A stretch of 64,000 nt of DNA, from contig CALJVP010000009.1 in the NCBI GenBank assembly GCA_937773605.1, positions 31,651 through 95,650 on the forward strand, read 5' to 3'. The notes beneath the pieces are model-generated. The model worked only from the letters and a program-made list of their open reading frames with translations. It did no database searches and was not told the origin of the DNA. Position numbers and translations under genes: made by a program. This document shows, one piece after another, positions 30,745-41,552 of the stretch (position 1 is the stretch's first letter; the number at the start of each line of letters is the position of its first letter). Source of the stretch: an uncultured SAR86 cluster bacterium (GTDB lineage: Bacteria > Pseudomonadota > Gammaproteobacteria > Magnimaribacterales > Magnimaribacteraceae).

Positions 30745-33328
30745 TTTCGTTATTCGGATCATAGAGAGATCCCTTACCAACGATTTGGACAGTCATCGGA
30801 TAAATACCATCACCATTTTCATTAAAATAATGCAGTGATAGCGACTTCCCGGGCGTAGCAATTTCTTTAGGTAAGTAACCCATGACTACATGTTTTTTAA
30901 TTGAAGGGCAGTAAGACATGCTTGTGCTATAAGACCTACGACCTTTGCTATCTATTGGCACTTCACCCGTAGCAGGATCAATGATTGGTGATATGCCTAC
31001 AGGATAACGTGAACCTTTACCTGACATATTTAGATCATCCAGCGTCATGGTGCATAGAATTGCACTAGGCTGCTCTTCTCGATGAGCAAGGTGTGCTGCT
31101 TTACCGTGAAAATCTGCCGCCTTGACCAAACGCCTTTCAATAGCTGATTCACAAGCATTATAGTTGGTCTCTAGATCTGCACCTTGAAGTCTAAAGCTTT
31201 TTTCAAGACGTCGACTGTTGGCGTAAGTTTCAATACCGACTGGTACAACACCAACTTCAAGTAAAGAATCATAAAGTGCTAGACCGTCTTCACTGTCATT
31301 ATTCAAGTAGAGCTCCCAACCACTCTCACCGACATAGGAAATACGTGCTGCCCATACATCAATTTTCTTCCCACCTGATAAATTGAGGGTCAGATATTTT
31401 GCTGTGACAAAAGGAAAATTATCGATGCTGATTTCACTGGGATCAATAAAATGGCCAAGGGCATTTTTTGCCTCAGGTCCCCATAATCCTAAAGTTGATA
31501 TATCGTGTGTTCGAATATTAATGTCTGCGTCTAAGCCTGTATCATCGCGATAATTACGCATAGTCACCCAATCCCGGTTACCATCGGCTCCCCCGGTAAC
31601 TATCCTGTAACTATCTGCACCTAAGCGAGAAATTGTAAGGTCTGCATGAACCCCACCATCCTCGTCTAAGAAATTGGTATAGATCATTCGACCTTCGGGA
31701 GTATCGCCACCTACTTTTGCCACTGAAAGGTACTCCAACATGCGTTCTGCGTCTTTGCCATTGATGTCCATGATCGCGAAATGCGATAGATTGATCATCC
31801 CACTTGAATCACTCATGGCTAAATGTTCTGAGTTCGCAATTTCGTAAGGTACGTGGCGTTGATCCCATTCATTTTCTCGAACTGGGACCGCTTGAAGATA
31901 ATTATCTAGTTTTTGTCGATTACTTTCATAAGCTAAGGCACGTTCCCAGCCAGCAACTTCGTTATTAAAATAACCTCCAAGCTCTTTTTCTCTTGCATAA
32001 AAGGGACTTACAAAGAGCTCTCTACTACTAATATATGGCTCTCTGGGATGAACAGCAGGAGTGTAGATAGTTTGAGCATTTTCAAAAGATCGTGTTTTTA
32101 CAAAGTTTTTTTCTTTTTGCGCAGGATAGAATCTATCAATATTAAAAGAATGTATGTCCACTTGTGTCTTGCCATTAACTATGGATTCTGCGCAAAGCCT
32201 TGCGCATGCTGGACCGTCTTTAACCCATACCGCTTCGCATAACCAAAAACCTCTGACTTCTGGGCTTTCACCGATCAAAGAAGCCGCGTCAGGAGTTACA
32301 GAAAGCAGGCCATTAAATGAACTTCTTTCATCCCATCCTAACTCAGCAAGTATGGGTGTTGTTTCAAATGCTTTTTCCAAAGGCTCAGCTATTTCATCAA
32401 GGCTGAGATGTCTCATTGAGTCAGAAGTCATTGTCTTATCAGGATTACCTATATCCTCAGGGTCTACTAGTCGAGGGTTCTTATCCTCGTAGTATCCCCA
32501 TTCAAGCATTCCCCCATGGAGCCTACCCGTATCTCTAACATAAGCTGAATTCCCTTGATCACGAAGCAATGGATAGACAAGAAATTCATCCGTTCCTTGT
32601 ATTTCTGGAAGTGGGCCAAAAAATAACAAAGGATGTTCAACTGGCATAAGCGGCACTGGAACACCAGCCATTTCTCCGATTAAGGGTCCCCAGATTCCTG
32701 ATGCGATTACAACTTTGTCGGTTTTGATTGTTCCTTTGTCCGTTTTTACTCCAGTAATACGTCCATTTTCAATTTCAAAACCTACCGCCGGTGTATCGGT
32801 AAAAGTAGTTAAGGCTCCTTTCTCTTTAGCGCTTTCTACAGCAAAGTTCACTACATCTTGGGAGCGCGGTGTTACAAGACCAGCATCAGGATCCCACATT
32901 GCTCCCCGAATTGATTCTTCATCTAGCAATGGAAATTTTTCTTTGGCTTCGGATGCAGAAATTAACCTGACGTTGGTTCCAAAAGCTTTACCTGATTCAA
33001 CTTTTCGTTTGAGTTCCTCCCAGCGCGCGTCGTCGTCTTTACGACAAATCTCTAAACCTCCTTTTTTTAAAAAGAAACCATTATCTTCATAAAACTTTCT
33101 ACTAAAATCAGTCGCCCAACAGCCTAACTTGTCATGAGTTGTGTTGTAGACAAAGTCCGAAGCATGCGCAGTGGATGCTATATCTGAAGGAATTATGCTA
33201 GATTTTTCTAATCCTACGATGTTTTTTTGACCGAGTTCTGTGAGCCAGTACGCGAGCATTGATCCGACGATGCCACCTACGCCCACTATGACTACTTCCG
33301 CATCTTTGGGAAATTTAGAGGATTTCAT
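30731..33328 (-). CDS. FAD-dependent dimethylglycine/sarcosine dehydrogenase-like protein with C-terminal GcvT domains
   Basis: 865 aa; EVVIVGVGGIVGSMLAYWL dinucleotide-binding motif, STAHASDF (possible flavin His), C-terminal GcvT-like half (LRADLTISRLGADSYRIVTGG-type, SYVGESGWELYL). Confidence 0.87.
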   Translation of the reverse strand: MKSSKFPKDAEVVIVGVGGIVGSMLAYWLTELGQKNIVGLEKSSIIPSDIASTAHASDFVYNTTHDKLGCWATDFSRKFYEDNGFFLKKGGLEICRKDDDARWEELKRKVESGKAFGTNVRLISASEAKEKFPLLDEESIRGAMWDPDAGLVTPRSQDVVNFAVESAKEKGALTTFTDTPAVGFEIENGRITGVKTDKGTIKTDKVVIASGIWGPLIGEMAGVPVPLMPVEHPLLFFGPLPEIQGTDEFLVYPLLRDQGNSAYVRDTGRLHGGMLEWGYYEDKNPRLVDPEDIGNPDKTMTSDSMRHLSLDEIAEPLEKAFETTPILAELGWDERSSFNGLLSVTPDAASLIGESPEVRGFWLCEAVWVKDGPACARLCAESIVNGKTQVDIHSFNIDRFYPAQKEKNFVKTRSFENAQTIYTPAVHPREPYISSRELFVSPFYAREKELGGYFNNEVAGWERALAYESNRQKLDNYLQAVPVRENEWDQRHVPYEIANSEHLAMSDSSGMINLSHFAIMDINGKDAERMLEYLSVAKVGGDTPEGRMIYTNFLDEDGGVHADLTISRLGADSYRIVTGGADGNRDWVTMRNYRDDTGLDADINIRTHDISTLGLWGPEAKNALGHFIDPSEISIDNFPFVTAKYLTLNLSGGKKIDVWAARISYVGESGWELYLNNDSEDGLALYDSLLEVGVVPVGIETYANSRRLEKSFRLQGADLETNYNACESAIERRLVKAADFHGKAAHLAHREEQPSAILCTMTLDDLNMSGKGSRYPVGISPIIDPATGEVPIDSKGRRSYSTSMSYCPSIKKHVVMGYLPKEIATPGKSLSLHYFNENGDGIYPMTVQIVGKGSLYDPNNEKVRS

Positions 33329-33335
33329 TGCAATA

Positions 33336-34937
33336 TTATAAGTGATTATTTTCGATATGATTAATCATTTTTTGCGGGTCATATAGTTCAATGTACACGC
33401 CACGCAATAAACTTATTGTGGCTACTATTAAAATAAAAACAAAAGGCAACGCCATCGATATTGTCCCTGATTGTATCGCTGATAAGGCATATGAACCCCC
33501 ACCTACCAGTAAAACAATGGCAATCATTCCTTGAATAATTGCCCATATCACTCTTTGTATTCTAGGGGTGTTATCTTTACCGCCGGAAGTAATCCTATCT
33601 ATAACTAATGAACCTGAGTCTGATGATGTCACAAAGAATAGCACCAACATGAATAAAGAAAATATGCTTGAGAAGACAGGAAATAAAAGGTTGTCTAGCA
33701 TGTAAAAAAGCACAAGAGAAATGTCTCCAACTGGTTCACTTAAACTACCTAATCCATCCTGAAATTGAGAAATTGCAGTTTCTCCAAACGAAGTAAACCA
33801 TATTGTGCAAAATAAAAGAGGGACGAACATTACCACAGAAAGAAATTCTCTGATCGTTCTCCCTTTTGATATTCTTGCAATGAACATCCCTACAAAAGGG
33901 GACCATGAAATCCACCAGGCCCAATAGAAAATTGTCCAGTCATGATACCACTGGAGATCTTCAGTTCTGTTCCAATTACTTAAACGAACGATATCTTGAA
34001 AATAAGAAATTAAGTTCTCCCCGTAAGCCATAATGATCTTGAATGTTGGTCCAGCAAGTACTACAAAAGCTAACAAAACAAGAGCAAGTCCTATATTGAT
34101 GTTACTAAGAATTCTTACACCCTTATCCAAACCCCTGTAAACAGAAAAAATAGCCACAGCAGTAATAAAAACTATTACTAAAGTTTGACTTAAAAGATTG
34201 TTGGGTAGATCGAATAGATAAAACAGACCTGAAGCAGCTTGCTGTGCTCCCAATCCCAAAGAAGTTGCCAAACCAAAAAGTGTAGCCAATACTGCAATAA
34301 TATCAATGATATCACCCTGCCATCCCCAAATTTTATTACCTAAAAGAGGATAAAAGATTGATCGAATTGTTAAAGGTAATTTCCAGTTGTAGCAAAAAAA
34401 GGCAAGAGATAGTCCTATGATTGCATACACTGACCAAGCGTTAATACCCCAATGAAAAATGGTTGCACTGAAAGCCAGTCGATAAGCCTCTTCAGATTCA
34501 GGTGCGACGTTTAGAGGTGTTCCAAACACCCCTGTGTAATAGGATAGAGGTTCAGCTGCTCCATAGAAAGTCATGCCTATACCAACCCCTGCTGCAAACA
34601 ACATACAGACCCAAGACATAAATCCAAATTCCGGGACTGAATTCTTTCCACCGAGTCTTATTTTTCCAAAAGGGGAAATAATTAGAAAGAAGATGATCAA
34701 TGTAAAGGCAGACATAGAAAGCGAAAAAAGGGTACCGAACCAAACCACTACAAAGTTTCTAGTATTAGAAAGTAGCTCATTAGATATTTCTGGAAAGATC
34801 AACACGAGCGCAGAAAAGATAACGACCAAGCCTGAACTGATAGAAAATACAGGTAGATTTATATCCAGCCCAAGGAATTGGGTGTTGGCCCTCCTCTTTC
34901 CTTCTGACATTGAAGTACTATGCGCGTTTTCTTTCAT
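33336..34937 (-). CDS. BCCT family transporter (betaine/carnitine/choline type)
   Basis: 533 aa; FMSWVCMLFAAGVGIGMTFYGAAEPLSYY, FHWGINAWSVYAIIGLSLAFF, DWTIFYWAWWISWSPFVGMFIARISKGRTIREF. Confidence 0.95.
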   Translation of the reverse strand: MKENAHSTSMSEGKRRANTQFLGLDINLPVFSISSGLVVIFSALVLIFPEISNELLSNTRNFVVVWFGTLFSLSMSAFTLIIFFLIISPFGKIRLGGKNSVPEFGFMSWVCMLFAAGVGIGMTFYGAAEPLSYYTGVFGTPLNVAPESEEAYRLAFSATIFHWGINAWSVYAIIGLSLAFFCYNWKLPLTIRSIFYPLLGNKIWGWQGDIIDIIAVLATLFGLATSLGLGAQQAASGLFYLFDLPNNLLSQTLVIVFITAVAIFSVYRGLDKGVRILSNINIGLALVLLAFVVLAGPTFKIIMAYGENLISYFQDIVRLSNWNRTEDLQWYHDWTIFYWAWWISWSPFVGMFIARISKGRTIREFLSVVMFVPLLFCTIWFTSFGETAISQFQDGLGSLSEPVGDISLVLFYMLDNLLFPVFSSIFSLFMLVLFFVTSSDSGSLVIDRITSGGKDNTPRIQRVIWAIIQGMIAIVLLVGGGSYALSAIQSGTISMALPFVFILIVATISLLRGVYIELYDPQKMINHIENNHL

Positions 34938-34945
34938 TTTATTAC

Positions 34946-36976
34946 TTATTGATTTAACAGAGCTATATCTTCAGGTTTTAATAAGTCTTCATCCAAGCTA
35001 TTAAGTAATGGCTTTAAGTGTTTTGAATAAGGCTTCCAGCGCTCCATGCCGTCTTTGTTGATTGGTCTTCTTACCTGTTCAGAACTAGCGGTCCTAACTA
35101 ATCTATCTGTTTCATAAAATGAAATGCATTCTTCTTCATAAGGCAACTCCAGAAATTCGAGCATTCTCTTAACCTGTCCCTCAAGGTCTTCAATGATATC
35201 TTCGTTATTTACTCTTAATATCTTATTGGGCAAGACTCCATTCCAGTGATTCATCAACTTAACATAGTTATTGTAATAGCTTCCTGCCTCAGCTAGTCCA
35301 TATGAAAACTCTTGTCCTTGAGCAAAGAGTTGTTTGAACATGCTAAAACAACAATCCAAGGGATATCTTCTAGCATCAATAATCTTAGCGTTTGGCATTA
35401 TTAGATGGATTAGGCCAATGTGTCTGAAGTTATTAGGCATTTTATCTGTAAACATAGGAGCCTCTTTTCTGTGCATTCTAGTGTCTTCAATGAACCCTCT
35501 GCCCAGAGTTTCTCTTTGTTCAAGTGTTAATGACTTCATGCTTTTAGGGTAATTGCCTAATTTTCCATAAATATCATCTCCTCTTAGGCTTTGAGCGATT
35601 GAAAGAATATTTGGAAGCTCAAGTGTTCCATCAATCATAGAATGCGACGCTAAGATCTGTTCTATAAGTGTAGAGCCCGCCCTCGGTAAACCCAGAATGA
35701 ATATAGGATCTTTTGTGTCATGGCCTCCAGTACCTAAATCTCTGAAAAAAGTCTCATCACAAACGTCTATTTGGGCTTGCAGTTCTTTTTCCATCCTTTC
35801 AATAGAATATTGACTGAGATCATTTTTGATTTTGTTCCCTTTTTCTAAGTGGGAAAATGCCTCATCGTACTCCCCATTCACTTCACATCCCTGAGTAAGA
35901 GCAAAATGAAAATACGCTTTATCTCTTAATGATAAGTCTACTCTCCCAGCCTGTTCTCTCATGCTGTCTAATTCGTTACTGGTAAAAGAATAAGTCTTTA
36001 AATTTGCTAAAGAAAAGAAAGCCTCTCCATGATCCGGCTTTATTTGATAAGCAGATTGATAACTCTCAATGGCTTGGTCTGTTCTGCCAAGAGTTTTTTG
36101 AGCATGGCCCCTTGATGTAAGTGTGCTGAAATTATATGGGTTTTTACTCAGAATATCGTCCAATAAGACAATTGCTTCTTCATGGCCTCCGTTTTGCATA
36201 ATTTCACTAGCTTTTTGAGCTTGATAAGTAAGATTGTCAGGGTATTTATCACACAATATATTTACTTGTTCCATGGTCTTAGTAAACTTTTGTTTTTTTC
36301 TGAGAATCGAAGCATATTTCATTCTTAAGTCGCCATCGTCTGGTTTGAACTCGACAGCCTTTTCAAGTAAAAGTTCTGCATCATCAAAATAGCCCAATCG
36401 ATTAGCAATTTCAGCAAGCAATGACATTGCGTAGCTGTGAGTGGGGTGTTTTTTAAGAAAATGCCTGCACTTATCTTCCGCTAAGCCGAGCCTTCCTTCA
36501 TTGAGAATCTGATCTATGTACAGAAGTACACCAGGAAGTGATTGTAATTTATTGATTTGCTCAAGGGCATGATCAGCTGCTGGTTTATTTTGATTTTTTA
36601 CAAAGTACTTGTATAAAGAATTCCAAGCTGCCAAAAGTGCCGGGTTAAGTTCACAGGCTTGTCTGTAGTGTACGACTGCCTTCTCTTCATTTCCCATGTC
36701 TCTATTAAGATGTCCCAACTCCTGGTAAGCACGACCCATATCAGGTGCAATGGACATCAGGTTTTCAATATATTTTTTTGAATCATCAAATTTTTTTAAA
36801 TATCTTGAAGAAACAGCAGCCAAGTACAAACTGTCTATGTGGTCAGGATGTTCTTTCAGAATAATAGTTAACAAATTTAATGCATCTGCAAACCTACTTT
36901 CTTTAACGGCTTCTGTGGCATCGATTAAGTCTATCGATAGCGTGGTTTCATCTGTATTTGGTTGATCTTCTTTCAT
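34946..36976 (-). CDS. TPR repeat sulfotransferase-family protein
   Basis: 676 aa; N-terminal TPR arrays; PIFILGLPRAGSTLIEQILASHSMIDGTLELPNI PAPS-type sulfotransferase P-loop. Confidence 0.9.
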   Translation of the reverse strand: MKEDQPNTDETTLSIDLIDATEAVKESRFADALNLLTIILKEHPDHIDSLYLAAVSSRYLKKFDDSKKYIENLMSIAPDMGRAYQELGHLNRDMGNEEKAVVHYRQACELNPALLAAWNSLYKYFVKNQNKPAADHALEQINKLQSLPGVLLYIDQILNEGRLGLAEDKCRHFLKKHPTHSYAMSLLAEIANRLGYFDDAELLLEKAVEFKPDDGDLRMKYASILRKKQKFTKTMEQVNILCDKYPDNLTYQAQKASEIMQNGGHEEAIVLLDDILSKNPYNFSTLTSRGHAQKTLGRTDQAIESYQSAYQIKPDHGEAFFSLANLKTYSFTSNELDSMREQAGRVDLSLRDKAYFHFALTQGCEVNGEYDEAFSHLEKGNKIKNDLSQYSIERMEKELQAQIDVCDETFFRDLGTGGHDTKDPIFILGLPRAGSTLIEQILASHSMIDGTLELPNILSIAQSLRGDDIYGKLGNYPKSMKSLTLEQRETLGRGFIEDTRMHRKEAPMFTDKMPNNFRHIGLIHLIMPNAKIIDARRYPLDCCFSMFKQLFAQGQEFSYGLAEAGSYYNNYVKLMNHWNGVLPNKILRVNNEDIIEDLEGQVKRMLEFLELPYEEECISFYETDRLVRTASSEQVRRPINKDGMERWKPYSKHLKPLLNSLDEDLLKPEDIALLNQ

Positions 36977-37014
36977 TCCAATCTCATTCTAACAAATATA
37001 ATAAAATCTAATTT

Positions 37015-37050
37015 CTAAAAAAAATTAAAAAGGGAGCCTAAGCTCCCTTT
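37015..37050 (-). terminator. Rho-independent terminator of the TonB receptor gene
   Basis: Minus: AAAGGGAGC TTAG GCTCCCTTT then TTTAATTTTTTTT; perfect 9-bp stem. Confidence 0.9.
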
Positions 37051-37068
37051 AAAGATTATATATCTGAC

Positions 37069-39603
37069 TTAAAATTTCAGCTTATACCTAACACCATATG
37101 TAGTTGGTCTTATGACTGCTACACGCGGCCTATCAAAGACGAAAGTGTTACTTATTTCAGCCCTTTCATCTGTGACGTTATTGATATATATTTCTGCCAT
37201 CCAAGAATCATTACTCATACCAGCTCTGAAGTTTCCATAACTATAAGGAGCTTGAGTGGCTTTGTTAGGTGCCATGATGTCAGAAAAGCTTTTACGTGAG
37301 TGCACGAATTGAGCCTGCCAATGTCCCAGATTACCCGATGACATTCCCCATTCTTTTCTTAGACCTAAGTTAGCCTGGAATCCAGGAGCAAATGCTAATT
37401 TAGAACCAACAACCACGTCATCAGTAGGAACTAGGCTCTTAGTGATTTCAGTATCTAAAAGAGAAAAAGCACCTGATACTATCAAACCGTTTTCTGTGAG
37501 GTACGTAAAGTCACCCTCGGCTCCTAATATTTCAGCATCAGCTGCGTTATCGGAGAAGAACAAATTGACGATACTTGGATCAAAAATAGTACTTTGTAAG
37601 CCACTTACGTCAACCATGAAAACACTACCATTAAATCTAAGTGCACCGTCACTGAGAACGGCTTTCCAACCAAACTCGTAGTTTGTAACTTCATCAGATT
37701 CAACTTCAGGTTTAACCGTATACGAACCATCTGCATTTGTTGAGCCTACTGGACGATTTAATAAACCCGGTCTAAAACCTTCTGACCACGTGACGTACAT
37801 CATGACGTCTTCACTTTTATTCCAAGCTAAAGTGGCTTTACCAATAACGCCATCTGATGCTGCTTTGTCAGGATAACCGTTTGCATTTCCTGGTGCATAT
37901 TGTGCTGATAAATTAGATCCAAACTGCTGGGTATCAGGAGCACCAAAGCCATTATAGAATGAAGAGTTAGCACTACCTTCAAAGTCAACCTCAATATCGT
38001 ACCAACGAGCACCCACTGTGAGTTCCACAGTTTCAGACAGATCCATACTCAGCTCACCGAATACGCCTTTTTGCTTGTCAGTTCTCCGAATATCATTAAA
38101 GAAGATAACTGGTTCTGAGAAAGGCCCTGCTGAATACCATCCAGGACTTGCGTTATTAATTACTCCGGAAACTGATGTGTCAGTCAAAGCATAGTTAGCA
38201 GCGTACGTAATGTCATTGCCTACTGAACCTGGATAATTAAATAAATTTAACTCTTGTAACTCAAGATCACTGAAAAAAGCACCTGCTGTTAAGCTCGAAG
38301 TGTCGCTAAGCGGTGCATTTATGCGGAATTCATGAGTTGTAACTTCAGTTTTTGTTGTTGAATCAACTAATAAGTTAGGAGCACCACAAGTTCCTGTGGG
38401 AACATTACCAGGCGCATTACTTGTGTAGGTTACGTAGTAATCACAAATGTAGTAAGGAAGATACTGACCAACAAATAAGTAGTCAGTGTAATCAACCATT
38501 TGATTTGTTGTTCTGTCTGTATACGCTCCGGCATAAACTACTTCAAGATCTCCTATTGAACCTTCAATAGTCAAACTCATGTTATCAAATTCATCTTCAA
38601 TAGTGTCATCAGTGTATCTTTGGATCTCTAAATCATCTAAATTAGGGTCTACAAAAAACACACCATCAGCTTCAATAGTTTGTTGTGCTACAGTTGCTAG
38701 GGCATCCCAATTTTCATTAATTTCATGAGCAAGACTTGCTCTGAATCCTTCATAAGTTAATGAGTTGGCATTTTCTTTAACAATTGCGACTGCATCATTT
38801 AAAGTGGCTCCCGAAAGATCAGCTCCCGCTTGAAAGCCTCCTCTTGATGAAGCAACAGGGAGACCATTTTGTCTTACTGTACCTGCTGATCTGAAACGTG
38901 CAGATTGACTGGCATTAAGAGTGCCTGCAACTTGATCAATATAACCGCCTTTTTTATCTCTGTAGGCAACAAATCTAGCAGCAGTAGAATCGCCAAGAGG
39001 AAGGTTTGATACTAATTCTAATTTTCCTCCAGAATCTCCATCTGGCATCATATTTGATTCCATTTCTACACTCGTTGATGATTCACCAATCACGGGTTTG
39101 TTAGTGATCATTCTAACAACACCAGCTTGAGAACTAGCACCAAAAAGCGTTCCTTGAGGACCGGTTAGAACTTCGATACGTGACATATCTGCAGCATACA
39201 CGTCCAAGTTTCTTCCAGGTTGAGCTAATGGTTGCTCATCTAAATAAAATGATACGTTTGGAGCTAAACCAGCAACACCAGCTGTGGTTAGATTGGGGGT
39301 TGTTGAGGCCAGACCTCTAATATAAATTGTACTTGTTCCTGGTCCTGCGCCGCCTGCAGTAACGCTAGGAAGCTGTAATAAGTAATCTTCAAATGTATTT
39401 ATCCCTCGCTCTTCTAAAGCGCTTTCACGAAGCGCGGATACAGATAACGGGACATCTTGTAAACTTTCTGCTTTCTTTCGAGCAGTGACAACAATTTCAT
39501 CCAATTCTGCTTTTGACATTAAATACCCGCTAAATGCAGATGCATTCAATAGAGCAAGTGTTGAAAGGCAAAAGGTAAAGTGTTTTTTAATCTTTTCAAA
39601 CAT
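37069..39603 (-). CDS. TonB-dependent outer membrane receptor
   Basis: 844 aa; TonB box DEIVVTARKK, plug domain VLTGPQGTLFGASSQAGVVRMITNKP, C-terminal Phe. Confidence 0.95.
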   Translation of the reverse strand: MFEKIKKHFTFCLSTLALLNASAFSGYLMSKAELDEIVVTARKKAESLQDVPLSVSALRESALEERGINTFEDYLLQLPSVTAGGAGPGTSTIYIRGLASTTPNLTTAGVAGLAPNVSFYLDEQPLAQPGRNLDVYAADMSRIEVLTGPQGTLFGASSQAGVVRMITNKPVIGESSTSVEMESNMMPDGDSGGKLELVSNLPLGDSTAARFVAYRDKKGGYIDQVAGTLNASQSARFRSAGTVRQNGLPVASSRGGFQAGADLSGATLNDAVAIVKENANSLTYEGFRASLAHEINENWDALATVAQQTIEADGVFFVDPNLDDLEIQRYTDDTIEDEFDNMSLTIEGSIGDLEVVYAGAYTDRTTNQMVDYTDYLFVGQYLPYYICDYYVTYTSNAPGNVPTGTCGAPNLLVDSTTKTEVTTHEFRINAPLSDTSSLTAGAFFSDLELQELNLFNYPGSVGNDITYAANYALTDTSVSGVINNASPGWYSAGPFSEPVIFFNDIRRTDKQKGVFGELSMDLSETVELTVGARWYDIEVDFEGSANSSFYNGFGAPDTQQFGSNLSAQYAPGNANGYPDKAASDGVIGKATLAWNKSEDVMMYVTWSEGFRPGLLNRPVGSTNADGSYTVKPEVESDEVTNYEFGWKAVLSDGALRFNGSVFMVDVSGLQSTIFDPSIVNLFFSDNAADAEILGAEGDFTYLTENGLIVSGAFSLLDTEITKSLVPTDDVVVGSKLAFAPGFQANLGLRKEWGMSSGNLGHWQAQFVHSRKSFSDIMAPNKATQAPYSYGNFRAGMSNDSWMAEIYINNVTDERAEISNTFVFDRPRVAVIRPTTYGVRYKLKF

Positions 39604-39648
39604 TTATTCAGACCCCCTAGTAATAAGTTTGTGAATAGACATTACGCA

Positions 39649-39712
39649 AACTAATTACTGTTGTCAATATTCGCTAGACCAACTAATTACCATTGTCAAT
39701 ATTAACGTTAAT
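39649..39712. promoter_or_regulatory. candidate operator/promoter region: two 23-bp direct repeats 32 bp apart plus a 12-bp palindrome
   Basis: AACTAATTACTGTTGTCAATATT (39649-39671) and AACTAATTACCATTGTCAATATT (39681-39703), 21/23 identical; perfect palindrome ATTAACGTTAAT at 39701-39712; minus-strand TTGACA in each repeat, the one at 39667-39662 followed at 17 bp by TAATGT. Confidence 0.65.
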
Positions 39713-39847
39713 TAGATGGTGGCTAGAATGTTATGGAAAATGTTTAAGGACGCTCTAAACATTGATTTCTATAGGCTCAGAATTGATTGTAATCTTTTAA
39801 GATAATATATAGTCTTGCTTGTCCTAAATACAATGTGAGAGTTTATT

Positions 39848-41521
39848 TTGAAAACAGATATAGAGATTGCTAGAGAAGCAGAAGCAAAACCAATTAATTC
39901 AGTTGCTTCTCAGCTAGGTATTGGTGATGAATATCTTGAACATTACGGTAAGTTCAAGTGTAAGGTTAATCTTTCAATTAATCGAGAAAAGCTCAATGAC
40001 CTTAGTGACGGTAAATTAATCTTAGTGACTGCCATTTCTCCTACTCCTGCAGGAGAAGGCAAAACTACTACAAGTGTTGGCCTGGTAGATGGCCTTTGTC
40101 ATATTGGTAAAAAAGCAATGATTTGTCTCAGAGAGCCAAGCTTGGGGCCATGTTTTGGCATGAAAGGTGGTGCTGCGGGAGGTGGATATGCTCAAGTAAT
40201 ACCTATGACGGATATCAATTTACATTTTACCGGTGACTTTCACGCCATTGGAGCAGCTCATAATCTTCTCTCTGCACTAATTGATAATCATATTCATTGG
40301 GATAATCAGCTTAATATTGACCCTAGAAGAATTACTTGGAAGAGAGTGGTTGATATGAATGATAGGTCTTTAAGAGATATTACATGTGGGCTTGGTGGGA
40401 CCGGTAATGGCATACCCCGACAAAGTGGTTTTGATATAACAGTAGCTTCAGAAATTATGGCAGTGTTTTGTCTAGCACCAGATATTGATGATCTACAAAA
40501 AAGGATAGGCAATATCGTTATAGGCTATACAAGATCTAATGAGCCTGTAAGAGCAAAGCAGCTAAAAGCAGATGGAGCAATAACCGCATTATTGAAAGAT
40601 GCTTTTCAACCAAACTTAGTACAAACTCTTGAAAATAATCCTGCATTTGTACACGGTGGACCTTTTGCGAATATAGCACATGGTTGTAATTCTGTTGTTT
40701 CAACTAAGGCAGCATTAAAACTTGCTGATTACGTTGTTACGGAAGCTGGATTTGGAGCCGATCTAGGCGCAGAGAAGTTTTTTGATATTAAATGCAGAAA
40801 ATCAGGCTTAAAACCAGACGCTGTTGTTTTAGTTGCTACCACTAAAGCTTTAAAAATGCATGGCGGCATTAAAAAAGATGACCTTGCATTAGAGAATGTA
40901 GATGCCGTTACGATGGGCTGTAAGAACCTTGAAAGACATATTGAAAATATTAGAAAATTTGGGGTCCCTGTTATTGTTGCGATCAATGACTACGTAACTG
41001 ACACAGAGAAAGAACATGCTGCAATCATTAATTATTGTAAAAATATTGGTGTTAAGTGCAAAATCTCTTCTCATTGGGAAAAAGGTGGTTTAGGCGCAGC
41101 GGATCTTGCAGAAGAGGTTGCAAAAATTGCTGATTCAAATTCTGCTGAATTTAAAACTTTATATGACAATAAAATGTCTCTTTGGGATAAGACCCAATAC
41201 ATAGCACAAAATATTTATGGTGCTGCAGACATAATTGCTGATAAAAAGGTAAGAAATCAATTTAAGAAATTAGAAGATGATGGATTTGGTGAATACCCAA
41301 TATGTATGGCGAAGACTCAATATAGCTTTTCAACAGACCCATTATTAATGGGTGCTCCATCAGGACATGATGTTCCAATCAGGGAAGTAAGGTTATCGGC
41401 AGGCGCAGAATTTGTTGTGGTTGTTTGCGGTGAAGTTATGACGATGCCAGGGTTGCCAAAAATACCGGCTTCAGAAAATATAAATGTGGATGATAAAGGT
41501 TTAATACAAGGATTGTTTTAG
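39848..41521 (+). CDS. fhs: formate--tetrahydrofolate ligase
   Basis: 557 aa; [22 protein letters not shown]-loop, [26 protein letters not shown]. Confidence 0.97.
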   Translation: MKTDIEIAREAEAKPINSVASQLGIGDEYLEHYGKFKCKVNLSINREKLNDLSDGKLILVTAISPTPAGEGKTTTSVGLVDGLCHIGKKAMICLREPSLGPCFGMKGGAAGGGYAQVIPMTDINLHFTGDFHAIGAAHNLLSALIDNHIHWDNQLNIDPRRITWKRVVDMNDRSLRDITCGLGGTGNGIPRQSGFDITVASEIMAVFCLAPDIDDLQKRIGNIVIGYTRSNEPVRAKQLKADGAITALLKDAFQPNLVQTLENNPAFVHGGPFANIAHGCNSVVSTKAALKLADYVVTEAGFGADLGAEKFFDIKCRKSGLKPDAVVLVATTKALKMHGGIKKDDLALENVDAVTMGCKNLERHIENIRKFGVPVIVAINDYVTDTEKEHAAIINYCKNIGVKCKISSHWEKGGLGAADLAEEVAKIADSNSAEFKTLYDNKMSLWDKTQYIAQNIYGAADIIADKKVRNQFKKLEDDGFGEYPICMAKTQYSFSTDPLLMGAPSGHDVPIREVRLSAGAEFVVVVCGEVMTMPGLPKIPASENINVDDKGLIQGLF

Positions 41522-41552
41522 ATTATGATTGAAATTGAATAGGAGTAAATAA

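Noticed and set aside
32467-32664. 65-aa ORF on the minus strand containing the familiar string RIRTLD
   Set aside because: Out-of-frame within the DMGDH-like CDS; no independent support.
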